Shown here: positions 44,558-52,101 of the stretch, one piece after another | Layout of the letters: every line of letters starts with the position of its first letter | Position numbering within the stretch: the stretch's first letter is position 1 | Assembly (NCBI GenBank): GCA_024710355.1 | Contig: JANJUX010000051.1 | Coordinates: 17,101-81,100, forward strand | Reading direction: 5' to 3' | DNA: 64,000 bases | From: Candidatus Rifleibacteriota bacterium | Lineage (GTDB): Bacteria > Muiribacteriota > Ozemobacteria > Ozemobacterales > Ozemobacteraceae | Notes under the pieces: generated by a model | Databases searched by the model: none | What the model was told of the DNA's origin: nothing | Seen by the model: only the letters and a program-made list of their open reading frames with translations | Program-made: the position numbers and the translations under genes

Positions 44558-45571
44558 TCAGCTATCGCCTTCAATTACCGAGAACGGAGTGATTTTTGTG
44601 CCATCTGCAACGGTGGTGTTGCTGATGACGCAGTGTTCGATTTTGTTATTTTTGCCGATTACTGCGTCAGTGATGCGGCAGGCCGGGCCGATGATGCTGT
44701 CGCGGCCGATCCGGCATTTTCCTGAAAGCATGCAGCCCGGGTGAATCGTGGTGTCAGGCTCGATTTCGACTTCGGGGCCGATAAAGGTATTTTCGGGGCT
44801 GGTTATGGTTACGCCGCTTTCCATCAGGCGGGTCAGAATCTGCTTTTGTAGAATGGTGCTGACTTCAGCCAGATGCTGGCGGCTGTTTATGCCAAGAGTC
44901 GATGATTCATCCTTCTCGATACAGGCTACTACCGGCAGGCCCTTTTTAACGGCTGTTTCGACAAGATCGGTCAGGTAATATTCCTTTTGCCGGTTATTGG
45001 GGGTCAGTGAGAAGATATTGTCAAAGAGAAATGCCGAATCAAAAAGGTAAACGGCGAGGTTTACTTCTTTGACCTTTAGTTCTTCGGGCGAACAGTCTTT
45101 GGCTTCGCGAATGGCCGTGACCATATTGTTCTGCCGCAATACCCGGCCGTAGTTGCCAGGCTCGCTCATCATCAGGGTCATCATGGTGATCGCAGGTTTC
45201 TGGTGCCGATGAATTTCAACCATCTTTTGCAGGGTTTCAACCGAGATCAGCGGGGTGTCGCCGCATACTACCAGCAGGTTGTCTGGGCGGTCGCTGCAGA
45301 CTTTGGCATAGCACTGAACTGCGTGGCCGGTTCCGAGTTGCTCGGTCTGTTCAACGAAATTCAGATCGTCGGCACGCAGTGACTGCCTGACCAGATCGCT
45401 TTTATAGCCGGTAACCAGAATGGTTTTTTCGCAACCGACCGCCTTGACGGCATCGATGACGTAGGCAACCATTGGTCGGCCGAGAATTGGGTGTACGACT
45501 TTGGGCAGCTCCGATTTCATGCGCGTGCCTTTGCCGGCAGCCAGGATAAGAGCGTGTAATTTCTGCGACAT
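44558..45571 (-). CDS. glmU: GlmU-type UDP-N-acetylglucosamine pyrophosphorylase lacking the acetyltransferase domain
   Basis: The 337-residue enzyme has the complete N-terminal uridylyltransferase: LILAAGKGTRMKSELPKVVHPILGRPM, TEQLGTGHAV, VVCGDTPLI, NYGRV and the EVNLAVYLFD region. It should join GlcNAc-1-phosphate to UTP. Only a short left-handed beta-helix follows (TFIGPEVEIEPDTTIHPGC, IGRDSIIGPACRI, NNKIEHCVIS) and the protein ends at VIEGDS. Full bifunctional GlmU is about 455 residues, so the C-terminal acetyltransferase site is missing. A separate enzyme must acetylate glucosamine-1-phosphate. The end is a normal stop with no sign of a frameshift downstream. The start at 45571 has GAGG upstream and a clear promoter. 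Confidence 0.88.
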   Translation of the reverse strand: MSQKLHALILAAGKGTRMKSELPKVVHPILGRPMVAYVIDAVKAVGCEKTILVTGYKSDLVRQSLRADDLNFVEQTEQLGTGHAVQCYAKVCSDRPDNLLVVCGDTPLISVETLQKMVEIHRHQKPAITMMTLMMSEPGNYGRVLRQNNMVTAIREAKDCSPEELKVKEVNLAVYLFDSAFLFDNIFSLTPNNRQKEYYLTDLVETAVKKGLPVVACIEKDESSTLGINSRQHLAEVSTILQKQILTRLMESGVTITSPENTFIGPEVEIEPDTTIHPGCMLSGKCRIGRDSIIGPACRITDAVIGKNNKIEHCVISNTTVADGTKITPFSVIEGDS

Positions 45572-45602
45572 ATGCAAACCTCGGTTCAAGTTTTCAGCGG
45601 TC

Positions 45603-45631
45603 ATTATACACAGTTTTGCCTTTTTGTAACA
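45603..45631 (-). promoter_or_regulatory. Promoter of the glmU-prs operon
   Basis: On the minus strand TGTTAC (45626-45631), a 17-base spacer and a perfect TATAAT (45603-45608). The predicted start is about 25 bases before the glmU ATG. Confidence 0.65.
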
Positions 45632-45699
45632 CCCGCCAGAAAATCTGTCGGGTCAGTGGCGGCAGCATTTATGGCAGCAGCAGTTATAAAGCCTTAATG

Positions 45700-45722
45700 A
45701 AAAAACCCCGCAGCGTGCGGGG
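45700..45722 (-). terminator. Rho-independent terminator downstream of tRNA-Gln
   Basis: On the minus strand CCCCGCA and TGCGGGG form a seven-base-pair stem with a three-base loop (45706-45722), followed by TTTTTT (45705-45700). Confidence 0.85.
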
Positions 45723-45734
45723 CAATATTTTAAA

Positions 45735-45807
45735 CAGGGGTGGGAGGATTCGAACCTACGAAATGCCTGCTCCAAAGGCAGGTGCCTTACCACTTGGCTA
45801 CACCCCT
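45735..45807 (-). tRNA. tRNA-Gln (anticodon UUG)
   Basis: A 73-base cloverleaf reads on the minus strand. The acceptor is AGGGGTG/CACCCCT, the D arm GCC...GGC with AAGTGGTAA, the anticodon arm CCTGC-CTTTGGA-GCAGG, and the T arm GTAGG-TTCGAAT-CCTCC with one T-C mismatch. The discriminator is G and CCA is not encoded. The anticodon TTG reads CAA/CAG. Confidence 0.93.
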
Positions 45808-45879
45808 ATGCCTGCAACTCAGGCTCTCGAAAGATAACACAACTGAACCCGTGACGCAACCGGGCAAATTCATCGACAG

Positions 45880-46164
45880 TCAAGGCGGACTTTGAGTGCC
45901 GGGAGCATTCAGTTCGTCTTCGAATGCCCGCAGTATCGTGCTGGTCAGGTGTTCAGAAAACTCCGTGCTCAGTGAAAATACCTGCTCACGCCAGGTTCCA
46001 TCTGGCATTTTCCGGCTGGGCATGCCGACGAAGTGGCCGCGAGCCGATGAAAAAATCTGAAAATCTTTGATTACCAGCGTTTCGTCAATTGTGACAGAAG
46101 CAAAGCCAAGAAGTTTGCTTTTTGGGGCCTTGAGAATCTGAATTCGCACGTCGGTAATTTTCAT
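45880..46164 (-). CDS. spoVG: SpoVG family nucleic-acid-binding regulator
   Basis: The 94-residue protein matches SpoVG: MKITDVRIQIL, LGFASVTIDETLVIKDFQIF and GHFVGMPSRKMPDGTW are the family core. SpoVG binds DNA and RNA and is a pleiotropic regulator of envelope and virulence genes in Bacillota and spirochaetes. The C-terminus (FSEHLTSTILRAFEDELN) is the usual helical part. It lies 24 bases after the barrel gene and upstream of tRNA-Gln, glmU and prs, echoing the Bacillus spoVG-glmU-prs order, but here glmU has its own promoter. Confidence 0.93.
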   Translation of the reverse strand: MKITDVRIQILKAPKSKLLGFASVTIDETLVIKDFQIFSSARGHFVGMPSRKMPDGTWREQVFSLSTEFSEHLTSTILRAFEDELNAPGTQSPP

Positions 46165-46188
46165 GATTTTGAAAAAAAACCGCGAAGG

Positions 46189-47022
46189 TCAGAACTTCAG
46201 AATGAATTCGGTCCAGACTTTGGTGTCTTTGTTCGACCTGGGTTCTGTCACTTCGGGGCGGACTTCGTTGTCAAAGCCGGCTTTGATCTGAACATTGTTT
46301 GTCGCATCGACGATACCTTCGACCTGAAGCTTTTCTTCAGACTCAAAAGTGTCGATCATCGAGCGTTTGAAAGAAACTTTGCCCTTGAGAGTTGGTTTGA
46401 AGCTGTAGATTGCTTCAAGGTAGTATCTCGATGCAAGCGCCGCCGCTTTTTCGTGTGATTCAGGCTGGTCGGGTGTGCCGGGAACCGGTGTCACGGCTGA
46501 ACCTCGCAGAGTGCCAGCACCAGAACCGCTCTGTGATACAGCTACCTGCGGCGTATGTTTCTGTTCATATTCGCCGTAAATCTGCAGCCGTCCATTGGTG
46601 CCGGCAATCGACAGTCCGGAAGAGTCCGAGTCGTTGAAGCCGATTGAATTGCTCTCGTAGGAATTGTTCAGAGTAATGACCGGTGACAGTTTTTTCTGAC
46701 TGTTTCTTGATGATTTGATACGAAAGCCGGCCCGGTCAGCAAACGAGCCTGTCTGATTGTTCTGGTAACCAGTGAACGAACCAGCCTCGGAAAACCGGCT
46801 TTCAGACTGCGGTTGAGTAAAAGTTGAGGTGTTTTCGCCGAACATCTGACTGCCAAGCGAGAGGCGGAATTCATTGCCGGCCAGGGAGCCTGAATGTTTC
46901 AGCCCTTTGCTGCGGTTCAGACTGATGAGCCGACTGTCTTCACTCTGTGCATGACAAGGCGCTGTCAGCAGTATCGCGGCCGACAGAATCAGCAAAACCC
47001 GGTTTTTAAGGGCCTTAAACAC
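46189..47022 (-). CDS. Exported beta-rich protein, probable small outer-membrane barrel
   Basis: The 277-residue product starts at a GTG at 47022 with GGGAG upstream. A signal peptide (MFKALKNRVLLILSAAILLTAPCHAQ) precedes a mature chain rich in Ser, Asn and Gly with amphipathic strands (NEFRLSLGSQMF, GLSIAGTNGRLQIYGEYEQK, YYLEAIYSFKPTLKGKVSFKRS, NVQIKAGFDNEV). It ends WTEFILKF, a C-terminal phenylalanine fitting an outer-membrane barrel. No family recognised. It shares a transcript with spoVG. Confidence 0.68.
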   Translation of the reverse strand: MFKALKNRVLLILSAAILLTAPCHAQSEDSRLISLNRSKGLKHSGSLAGNEFRLSLGSQMFGENTSTFTQPQSESRFSEAGSFTGYQNNQTGSFADRAGFRIKSSRNSQKKLSPVITLNNSYESNSIGFNDSDSSGLSIAGTNGRLQIYGEYEQKHTPQVAVSQSGSGAGTLRGSAVTPVPGTPDQPESHEKAAALASRYYLEAIYSFKPTLKGKVSFKRSMIDTFESEEKLQVEGIVDATNNVQIKAGFDNEVRPEVTEPRSNKDTKVWTEFILKF

Positions 47023-47055
47023 ATTAACTCCCTGAATTCGTTACCCCAACTTAAA

Positions 47056-47083
47056 AATATATCACATTTCCGCTTTTCAGCAA
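47056..47083 (-). promoter_or_regulatory. Extended -10 promoter of the barrel-spoVG transcript
   Basis: On the minus strand TTGCTG (47078-47083), a 16-base spacer ending in TGA, and TATATT (47056-47061). Confidence 0.55.
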
Positions 47084-47143
47084 CTAAAAACATGCACGTT
47101 TAACAACGTTTTTTTATATTTGTCTTGCTTTTCGAGGTTGGTA

Positions 47144-47953
47144 TTATTCTGAGCCGGTGGGGCGGTCGAGGCTGGAATATCTCGGTAATAGAGCTTCTGC
47201 ATACTGTTTTTCGGTTTCATTCAACTCAGATTCTGACAAATTGCAGCTCAGAGCAGCCGCATAATGCATGGCAACCGTTGCCGGCAGGCATTGAATTTTA
47301 TGGTCATCTACGAATTCTTTCAGAGAAGACATTTTCACCAGCAGATCCCGTCGGCTATGAGAAAGAAAGATCTCTTCTGACGGGTGAACAATGCTTATCG
47401 GAATCGAGCCGTGAATGATCAGGCAGTCGTTGCGAAAAACTCCGGCAGCGCCAATGAGCTTGTGCTGACCTGCAAAAACCGAATGCCCGGCAGCAGCGGC
47501 ATAGCAGTGCAGATGGTTGCCGCGCCCGGCGCTCATTTCGCGCGCCGACGAAAACCGGGCCGGCACGCCAGTGTCGACAAGTGCCTGGACCAGCGGTTCG
47601 ATGGAGAACCTGAACATATCGAGAAAAGTTTTTGCCTCCGGGCATTTTTCTTTGATGAATTCGAGGGTGAGCACGAGCGAAAACGTGTGTTCGTCAGCAT
47701 GAAAGACCATCTTGCCGCCAGACATGCGCCTGACGATTCCCAGGCCGGACTCTGCAACTGCTTTAAGATCGACAAGCTTTTCGGGCGACTGATTGTAGCC
47801 AAAAGACAGGGCATAAGGCTGCCAGCGGTAAAATCTCAGGCAGGCAAAATCACGCTTCTGGCCGGCAGACATGGCAAGTGCCTCGTCGATGGCCATGTTT
47901 TCGACCGCTGATCTGGGCCCTGAATCGATAAAGCGCAGTAAATAGTTTGGCAT
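47144..47953 (-). CDS. Lipoate/octanoate transferase of the LplA/LipM family
   Basis: The 269-residue cytoplasmic enzyme belongs to the biotin/lipoate protein ligase fold and attaches octanoate or lipoate to lipoyl domains. Motifs are NMAIDEAL, LRFYRWQPYALSFGYNQ, VRRMSGGKMVFHADEHTFS, GQHKLIGAAGVFR (substrate lysine) and IIHGSIPI. A cysteine (HLHCYAAAAGHS) lies about ten residues before the lysine motif, where LipM/LipL-type octanoyltransferases carry their nucleophile. Transferase is therefore as likely as ATP-dependent ligase. A perfect TATAAT seven bases upstream of the ATG suggests a leaderless message. Confidence 0.85.
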   Translation of the reverse strand: MPNYLLRFIDSGPRSAVENMAIDEALAMSAGQKRDFACLRFYRWQPYALSFGYNQSPEKLVDLKAVAESGLGIVRRMSGGKMVFHADEHTFSLVLTLEFIKEKCPEAKTFLDMFRFSIEPLVQALVDTGVPARFSSAREMSAGRGNHLHCYAAAAGHSVFAGQHKLIGAAGVFRNDCLIIHGSIPISIVHPSEEIFLSHSRRDLLVKMSSLKEFVDDHKIQCLPATVAMHYAAALSCNLSESELNETEKQYAEALLPRYSSLDRPTGSE

Positions 47954-47960
47954 GCCGGTG

Positions 47961-47966
47961 ATTATA
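47961..47966 (-). promoter_or_regulatory. -10 element implying a leaderless mRNA for the lipoyl transferase
   Basis: On the minus strand TATAAT (47966-47961) ends seven bases before the ATG at 47953, so transcription should begin at or next to the start codon. The -35 region is poor and no Shine-Dalgarno sequence is present. Confidence 0.4.
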
Positions 47967-48032
47967 CAGAAAATTGTTAAATATCGTTAAGGAAACTTCA
48001 ACTGTTGACGACATGGGTCATGGATTTGTTTG

Positions 48033-48076
48033 CCTCCTTATTTTTTGGGCCGGGGATAACCCCGGTCTTTTTTTTT
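48033..48076 (+). ncRNA. Candidate 3' end of a small RNA with an anti-Shine-Dalgarno motif
   Basis: CCTCCTT (48033-48039), complementary to the Shine-Dalgarno consensus, is followed by a U-rich stretch and then an intrinsic terminator. No coding region ends upstream on this strand; the neighbour is minus-strand. This is how several SD-blocking small RNAs look. I cannot place the promoter or 5' end, so it may instead be an attenuator for the HD gene at 48129. Confidence 0.35.
48048..48076 (+). terminator. Orphan rho-independent terminator
   Basis: An eight-base-pair GC-rich stem (GGCCGGGG / CCCCGGTC with one G-T pair) with ATAA loop spans 48048-48067, followed by nine T residues. It is directional (plus strand) and lies 52 bases before the HD gene, with no plus-strand gene upstream. 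Confidence 0.9.
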
Positions 48077-48128
48077 GCCGGATATTCAGTTATAAATATC
48101 TGCATCCGAAAGCAGGAGTTGAAGTTCT

Positions 48129-48716
48129 ATGAATCTTGAATGCAGCAATCTCGACAAGGTTTTTCACGATTTTCTCACCCTCAAAAAGATTCGCAGAACC
48201 GGTTGGCAGCTGCGTGGCATCCGAAACGGTGAGTCACTTGCTGACCATTGTTTTGGCGTTACCCTGCTGACCTTTATGCTTGCTGATGTTGTTCAGGTCG
48301 GTATCAGCCGCGACCGCGCCGTGGCGATTGCAATCGTTCACGAACTTGGCGAATGCCGGGTTGGCGACATACCTTACACCGCCCTGAAGTATTTTCCTGA
48401 CAAAAGCAAAATCGAGACCGAAGCGGTCGAAGATATTCTTGGCCCGCTCGGCGAAAAAATCACCCGCGCCAATCTCGAACTGTTCAAAGAATTTGAAGAA
48501 GGCAGCACACTCGAAGCTCGCTTCGTCAAGGCAATTGACAAACTAGACATGTTGATTACAGCTGCTGAATACGAAAAGACCGGGTTTGCCAGTCTTTCTG
48601 ACTTCTGGGCAAATGAATCAACCTTCCGACCCTTTGCCGAGTTTCCGGAACTGGCGGCCTATGCCGAGCATCTCCGCCGTAATCGCGAGCGTCGCCTGGC
48701 AGGCCGGCATGATTAA
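48129..48716 (+). CDS. HD-domain phosphohydrolase (HDDC2/YfbR-like)
   Basis: The 195-residue cytoplasmic protein has the metal-binding HD pattern: GESLADHCFGVTLLTFML (first histidine), AIVHELGECRVGDIPY (HE/D) and VKAIDKLDMLITAAEY (last aspartate). Relatives include the 5'-deoxynucleotidase YfbR and HDDC2 proteins that dephosphorylate nucleoside monophosphates. The substrate here is not proven. GCAGGAG lies 11 bases before the ATG. Its last codons overlap the ABC ATPase start by eight bases. Confidence 0.88.
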   Translation: MNLECSNLDKVFHDFLTLKKIRRTGWQLRGIRNGESLADHCFGVTLLTFMLADVVQVGISRDRAVAIAIVHELGECRVGDIPYTALKYFPDKSKIETEAVEDILGPLGEKITRANLELFKEFEEGSTLEARFVKAIDKLDMLITAAEYEKTGFASLSDFWANESTFRPFAEFPELAAYAEHLRRNRERRLAGRHD

Positions 48717-49428
48717 AATCACCGGTCTGACACGCAAATTCAACGGGTTTACCGCGGTCGATAACCTTAATCTTGAGATTCCGCCCGGGGCCATGTACGG
48801 GTTTCTTGGCCCGAACGGCGCCGGTAAGACCACAACCTTGCGAATGCTGATGGGCCTCCTGCAGCCGACTGCCGGTTCGGTCGAAATCGACGGCCTGACA
48901 GTAGCAGCAGACCCTGTGGCTGTCAGGGCGCGGGTCGGATACCTTCCTGATGAGATTTTTCTTTACGATTACCTTACCGGCTACCAGTTTCTTGAGTTCG
49001 TTGCCGATATCCACAAACTGCCAGAATCGGCAAGAGAACCAAGAATAAAAGAACTGCTCGATGTGTTCGGACTTGCCGACGCGGCTGGTGATTATACCGC
49101 TAATTACAGTTACGGCATGAAGAAGAAAATCGCTCTGGCCGGCATTGTCATTCATTCACCATCGCTGCTGATTCTCGACGAGCCTTTCAATGGTCTCGAC
49201 CCGCAGTCGACCCGTGATTTTCGCACGCTTCTCGAACGCATGGTAAAAGCGGGCACGACCGTAATTTTTTCAAGCCATGTGCTCGAAGTCGTCGAAAAGC
49301 TGGTGACTCATGTCGGCATTATCTGTCACGGAAAAATGCAGATGTCTGACACTATCGGCAATGTGGTCGCCAGACATGGTAGTCTCGAAAAGGCCTTTTT
49401 CAGTCTGACTGAGGCGGCGGGGGCGTAA
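48709..49428 (+). CDS. ABC transporter ATP-binding protein without a nearby permease
   Basis: The 239-residue ATPase starts MIKITGLTRKFNGFTAVDNL. It has Walker A GPNGAGKT, a Q-loop region with LPDEIFLYDYLTGYQFLEF, the signature YSYGMKKKIALA (SYGMK instead of LSGGQ), Walker B LLILDEP and an H-loop in FSSHVLE. This layout is common in ABC-2 type exporters. No permease is encoded next to it: the following gene is convergent and overlaps the last 29 bases. It is translated by coupling to the HD gene. Confidence 0.93.
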   Translation: MIKITGLTRKFNGFTAVDNLNLEIPPGAMYGFLGPNGAGKTTTLRMLMGLLQPTAGSVEIDGLTVAADPVAVRARVGYLPDEIFLYDYLTGYQFLEFVADIHKLPESAREPRIKELLDVFGLADAAGDYTANYSYGMKKKIALAGIVIHSPSLLILDEPFNGLDPQSTRDFRTLLERMVKAGTTVIFSSHVLEVVEKLVTHVGIICHGKMQMSDTIGNVVARHGSLEKAFFSLTEAAGA

Positions 49429-50818
49429 GCGGCTTGCGCTTGCGCAACCTCACCCGGGTGGCCTGTTCGAAGGTGTCGTCTGCCAGGCCTGTAATGGTGC
49501 GGGTTTCTACCAGCACATCGAGATCGGGTTTGAGGTTTTCGAGTGTCTCTTCGGTCAGAGCGGAAAAAGCGAAAAAGATTTCGCGGCCGTCGTGAGTCCT
49601 GATCATTCCGACTTTTTTCTCGATGTCGTATTTTTCGATTTTCCCGGGTGAGGCGTCTGATGTTTCTGATTCGCCGATCTTTTCGACCTGAACCGCAATC
49701 GGGCTCATCGCGTCTTTGACAACTCCGAACCTGACAGCGTCGCCTTTTTTGAGTCCAGCTTCCTGTTCAGGCTTTACGGCCGAATAATGCAGCAGCACTT
49801 CGGGGTATTCGGCGCAGCTGAGAACGCCCATGCCAGTTTCGGCGTTATACCATTTGACGACCCCTTCGACAAAGGCGTCTGGCGCCGGGTCAAAAACAAT
49901 TTCTTCGACAGTGCGCCCGATTTCGCCGCGAATGGTCTCGATCTGAGCGATCAGCTGAGTGACTTCTGGCTGATCCGGCGAGCTTTTCAGGCTGTCGCGC
50001 AGTGTCTGTACTGCCAGACCAAGAAGCCGGCGTTTGAAATAAACCAGTCCGAGAAAAAGCAGAGCCGCCGCATCACCCGGGGCGATACGCAGGGCTTCGA
50101 GCAGGTGGGTTTCGGCTTCTTCAACCATGTCGAGTTCATACATCACGCCGCCGGCCTCGCGGTGATATGAGGCATTGTATGGAAAGCGTTTCAGCATCTG
50201 CCGATACAGATCGAGTGCCTCGTCGTAAAATTTCATGCGGCTGTAGATGTCGGCTAGCTGTTCCATTGCGTCGACGTTGCGGGGGTCGACCTGCATTACC
50301 GCTTTGAAAGCTTCGGCGGCTTCGAGGTAATGCGTATCGGAGTTGTCGTCATCGTGCCTGAGCCGGTAAATATCGCCAAGATAGCGGTGAAAGAACGCCT
50401 TGCGCTGGCCGGTGCTCAGGCCTTGCCGATAAATGCGCAGGGCGCTGTCGAGATCGCCGCCCAGACGGTAGGCGAGCCCGACGGTTTCGTAATAGTCTGG
50501 TTCACCCGGGTTTTTGCCGATGCACCAGTTGATTTTGTCTATCGCCTGCTGCAGTTCGCCTTTTTCAAGGTGACCAACCGCCTCTTCGAATTTTTCGTTG
50601 AGATCTTCGAGAAAATCGGCGAGTTTTTCGTCGTATTCTTCGCGGCGTGCGTCGTCTGAAAGAAGATCAAAAGCATCTTTCAGTTCGCGCAATTTGGGAA
50701 TATTGGCAAGTGGTGAATCTGATGAGAATAGCTCGGCATGTTTCTGCTTGTAGGCCGCGGCAATTTCTTCGAGAGACGCGAAGTTGGAAACCCCGAACAG
50801 CTGATAAAAATTTTGCAT
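49400..50818 (-). CDS. J-like/TPR/double cold-shock-domain fusion protein
   Basis: This 472-residue cytoplasmic protein starts at 50818 (MQNFYQLFGVSNFASLEEIA). Residues 1-65 have the helical pattern of a DnaJ domain (YQLFGV... LRELKDAFDLLSDDARREEYD), but the HPD tripeptide that activates DnaK is replaced by HAE (YKQKHAEL). Residues about 70-310 are TPR units (YYETVGLAYRLGGDLDSALRIYRQGL and others). Two OB-fold cold-shock-like domains follow: about 325-390 (VEGVVKWYNAETGMGVLSC... LLHYSAV) and about 400-460 (GKIEKYDIEKKVGMIRTHDGREIFFAFSAL). These bind single-stranded nucleic acid in classical Csp proteins. The tail is basic and proline-rich. I know no described family with this order. Confidence 0.8.
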   Translation of the reverse strand: MQNFYQLFGVSNFASLEEIAAAYKQKHAELFSSDSPLANIPKLRELKDAFDLLSDDARREEYDEKLADFLEDLNEKFEEAVGHLEKGELQQAIDKINWCIGKNPGEPDYYETVGLAYRLGGDLDSALRIYRQGLSTGQRKAFFHRYLGDIYRLRHDDDNSDTHYLEAAEAFKAVMQVDPRNVDAMEQLADIYSRMKFYDEALDLYRQMLKRFPYNASYHREAGGVMYELDMVEEAETHLLEALRIAPGDAAALLFLGLVYFKRRLLGLAVQTLRDSLKSSPDQPEVTQLIAQIETIRGEIGRTVEEIVFDPAPDAFVEGVVKWYNAETGMGVLSCAEYPEVLLHYSAVKPEQEAGLKKGDAVRFGVVKDAMSPIAVQVEKIGESETSDASPGKIEKYDIEKKVGMIRTHDGREIFFAFSALTEETLENLKPDLDVLVETRTITGLADDTFEQATRVRLRKRKPLTPPPPQSD

Positions 50819-50927
50819 GCTGAGCCTTTGATTCAGTTGGTTTTGCTTGAATTTGTGATGCGACGATTTTAACCGCTTTTCGCCACTTTTGGCAAGACCA
50901 AATGCCAACCGGTCTGTGTTAAAAATA

Positions 50928-50957
50928 TTGAAAAATGTATCCCCTCTGGGGTAGAGT
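50928..50957 (+). promoter_or_regulatory. Candidate promoter of the LptF-like gene
   Basis: TTGAAA (50928-50933), an 18-base spacer containing a CCCC-TCT-GGGG hairpin, and TAGAGT (50952-50957). The predicted leader is only about seven bases and lacks a Shine-Dalgarno sequence. Confidence 0.4.
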
Positions 50958-50970
50958 GTGTGATTGATTT

Positions 50971-52074
50971 ATGGCCATATCTATAAAAACAGTTGACCGC
51001 TATGTCCTGAAAGAACTGCTGGAGCCGTTTCTTTTCGGCATGGCTTTTTTTGTCGCCATCTGGTTGATCGACCTGATGATGGAACTGATCAACCTGATTT
51101 TTGCCAAAGGGGTTCCGGTGTCGGTTGTCGGGCTGTTTTTCGTCTACAGCCTGCCACCAACCCTCGTCATCAGCTTTCCGATGGCTTTGCTGCTGTCGAA
51201 TCTCGTTGCTTTCGGGCGCATGTCGTCAGATTCAGAGATCACCGCTCTTAAGGCAGGTGGCTACAGCTTTTCGCGCATTGTCACCCCGGCGGTTATCGCC
51301 GGCATTTTCATTACCGGTCTGACTTTTCTGTTTAACGAAAAGCTGGTGCCGGTTGCCAACGAAAAGTTTACCAGGCTGTTCAGGCGCGAGGTGACGTTGA
51401 AGCGCCCGCTGCCGATTATCGCCGAAAACCGCTTCTTTGAAGCCGGCCCCGGTCGCAAATTCTTTGTGCGCAAATTCGACCAGAAAACCAAAGACATGTT
51501 CGGTGTCGTTATGTATGAGGGGCAGCCTAACGGTTTCCCGCGTGTAATCGAGGCAGACCGGGCCCGCATCGAGGGCGGTGTCTGCTATTTCTGGAAAGGC
51601 CGGGTTTCTGATATTCACATGAGTGGCGAAGACCGAAATTATACATATTTCGACAACATGGAATACCCGATAGATACCCATTACGTGAACCCGGACCACG
51701 TACCCGATTCGAAGAATTCCCGCACAATGAACCTGCAGGAACTCTATGCTTTCATTCAGGATGCCGAGGCAAAGGGTATGTCGACCAATATCATCACCCA
51801 GCACTGGATCGAATTCTGGTCGAAGACCTCGATTCCGTTTGCCGGGCTGATATTCGTGCTGATCGGGGCGCCGCTCGGTTCGCAGACTACCCGCTCGGGT
51901 ACAGGCATCGGCATCGGCATGTCGGTGGTGATCATCTTTCTCTATTACGTTCTGTTCGCCGCCGGAAAAGCCTTTGCCAAAGGCGCCTACGTGCCGCCTT
52001 TTGTGGGGGTATGGTTTCCGAATTTTATTATCGGCGCCATCGGCGCCTGGCTGATTGTTAAGTCAAAGGCCTGA
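50971..52074 (+). CDS. LptF/LptG (YjgP/YjgQ) family permease
   Basis: This 367-residue inner-membrane protein of the lipopolysaccharide export complex is expected to work with LptB ATPase to lift LPS-like lipid toward LptC and LptA. Three N-terminal membrane helices (about 20-120, with VVGLFFVYSLPPTLVISFPMALLLSNLVAFGRMSSDSEITALKAGG, the family signature) are followed by a periplasmic jellyroll (about 140-265). Three C-terminal helices (about 285-365) end the protein. It is a lone gene rather than the usual lptF-lptG pair. It supports a lipopolysaccharide-type outer membrane. argS follows after 27 bases. Confidence 0.92.
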   Translation: MAISIKTVDRYVLKELLEPFLFGMAFFVAIWLIDLMMELINLIFAKGVPVSVVGLFFVYSLPPTLVISFPMALLLSNLVAFGRMSSDSEITALKAGGYSFSRIVTPAVIAGIFITGLTFLFNEKLVPVANEKFTRLFRREVTLKRPLPIIAENRFFEAGPGRKFFVRKFDQKTKDMFGVVMYEGQPNGFPRVIEADRARIEGGVCYFWKGRVSDIHMSGEDRNYTYFDNMEYPIDTHYVNPDHVPDSKNSRTMNLQELYAFIQDAEAKGMSTNIITQHWIEFWSKTSIPFAGLIFVLIGAPLGSQTTRSGTGIGIGMSVVIIFLYYVLFAAGKAFAKGAYVPPFVGVWFPNFIIGAIGAWLIVKSKA

Positions 52075-52101
52075 TTTAGAACAAAAGGACACACAAACCA
52101 G

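Noticed and set aside
47998..48021. Seven-codon open frame (minus) with AAGGAGG upstream, possible leader peptide of the lipoyl transferase
   Set aside because: The same bases are better explained by the CCTCCTT motif on the plus strand. The spacing to the ATG is 11 bases, the peptide MTHVVNS has no regulatory codon run, and the transferase has its own -10 downstream of it.
49400..50818. dnaJ
   Set aside because: HPD is missing and there is no G/F-rich region, zinc-finger domain or DnaJ C-terminal domain.
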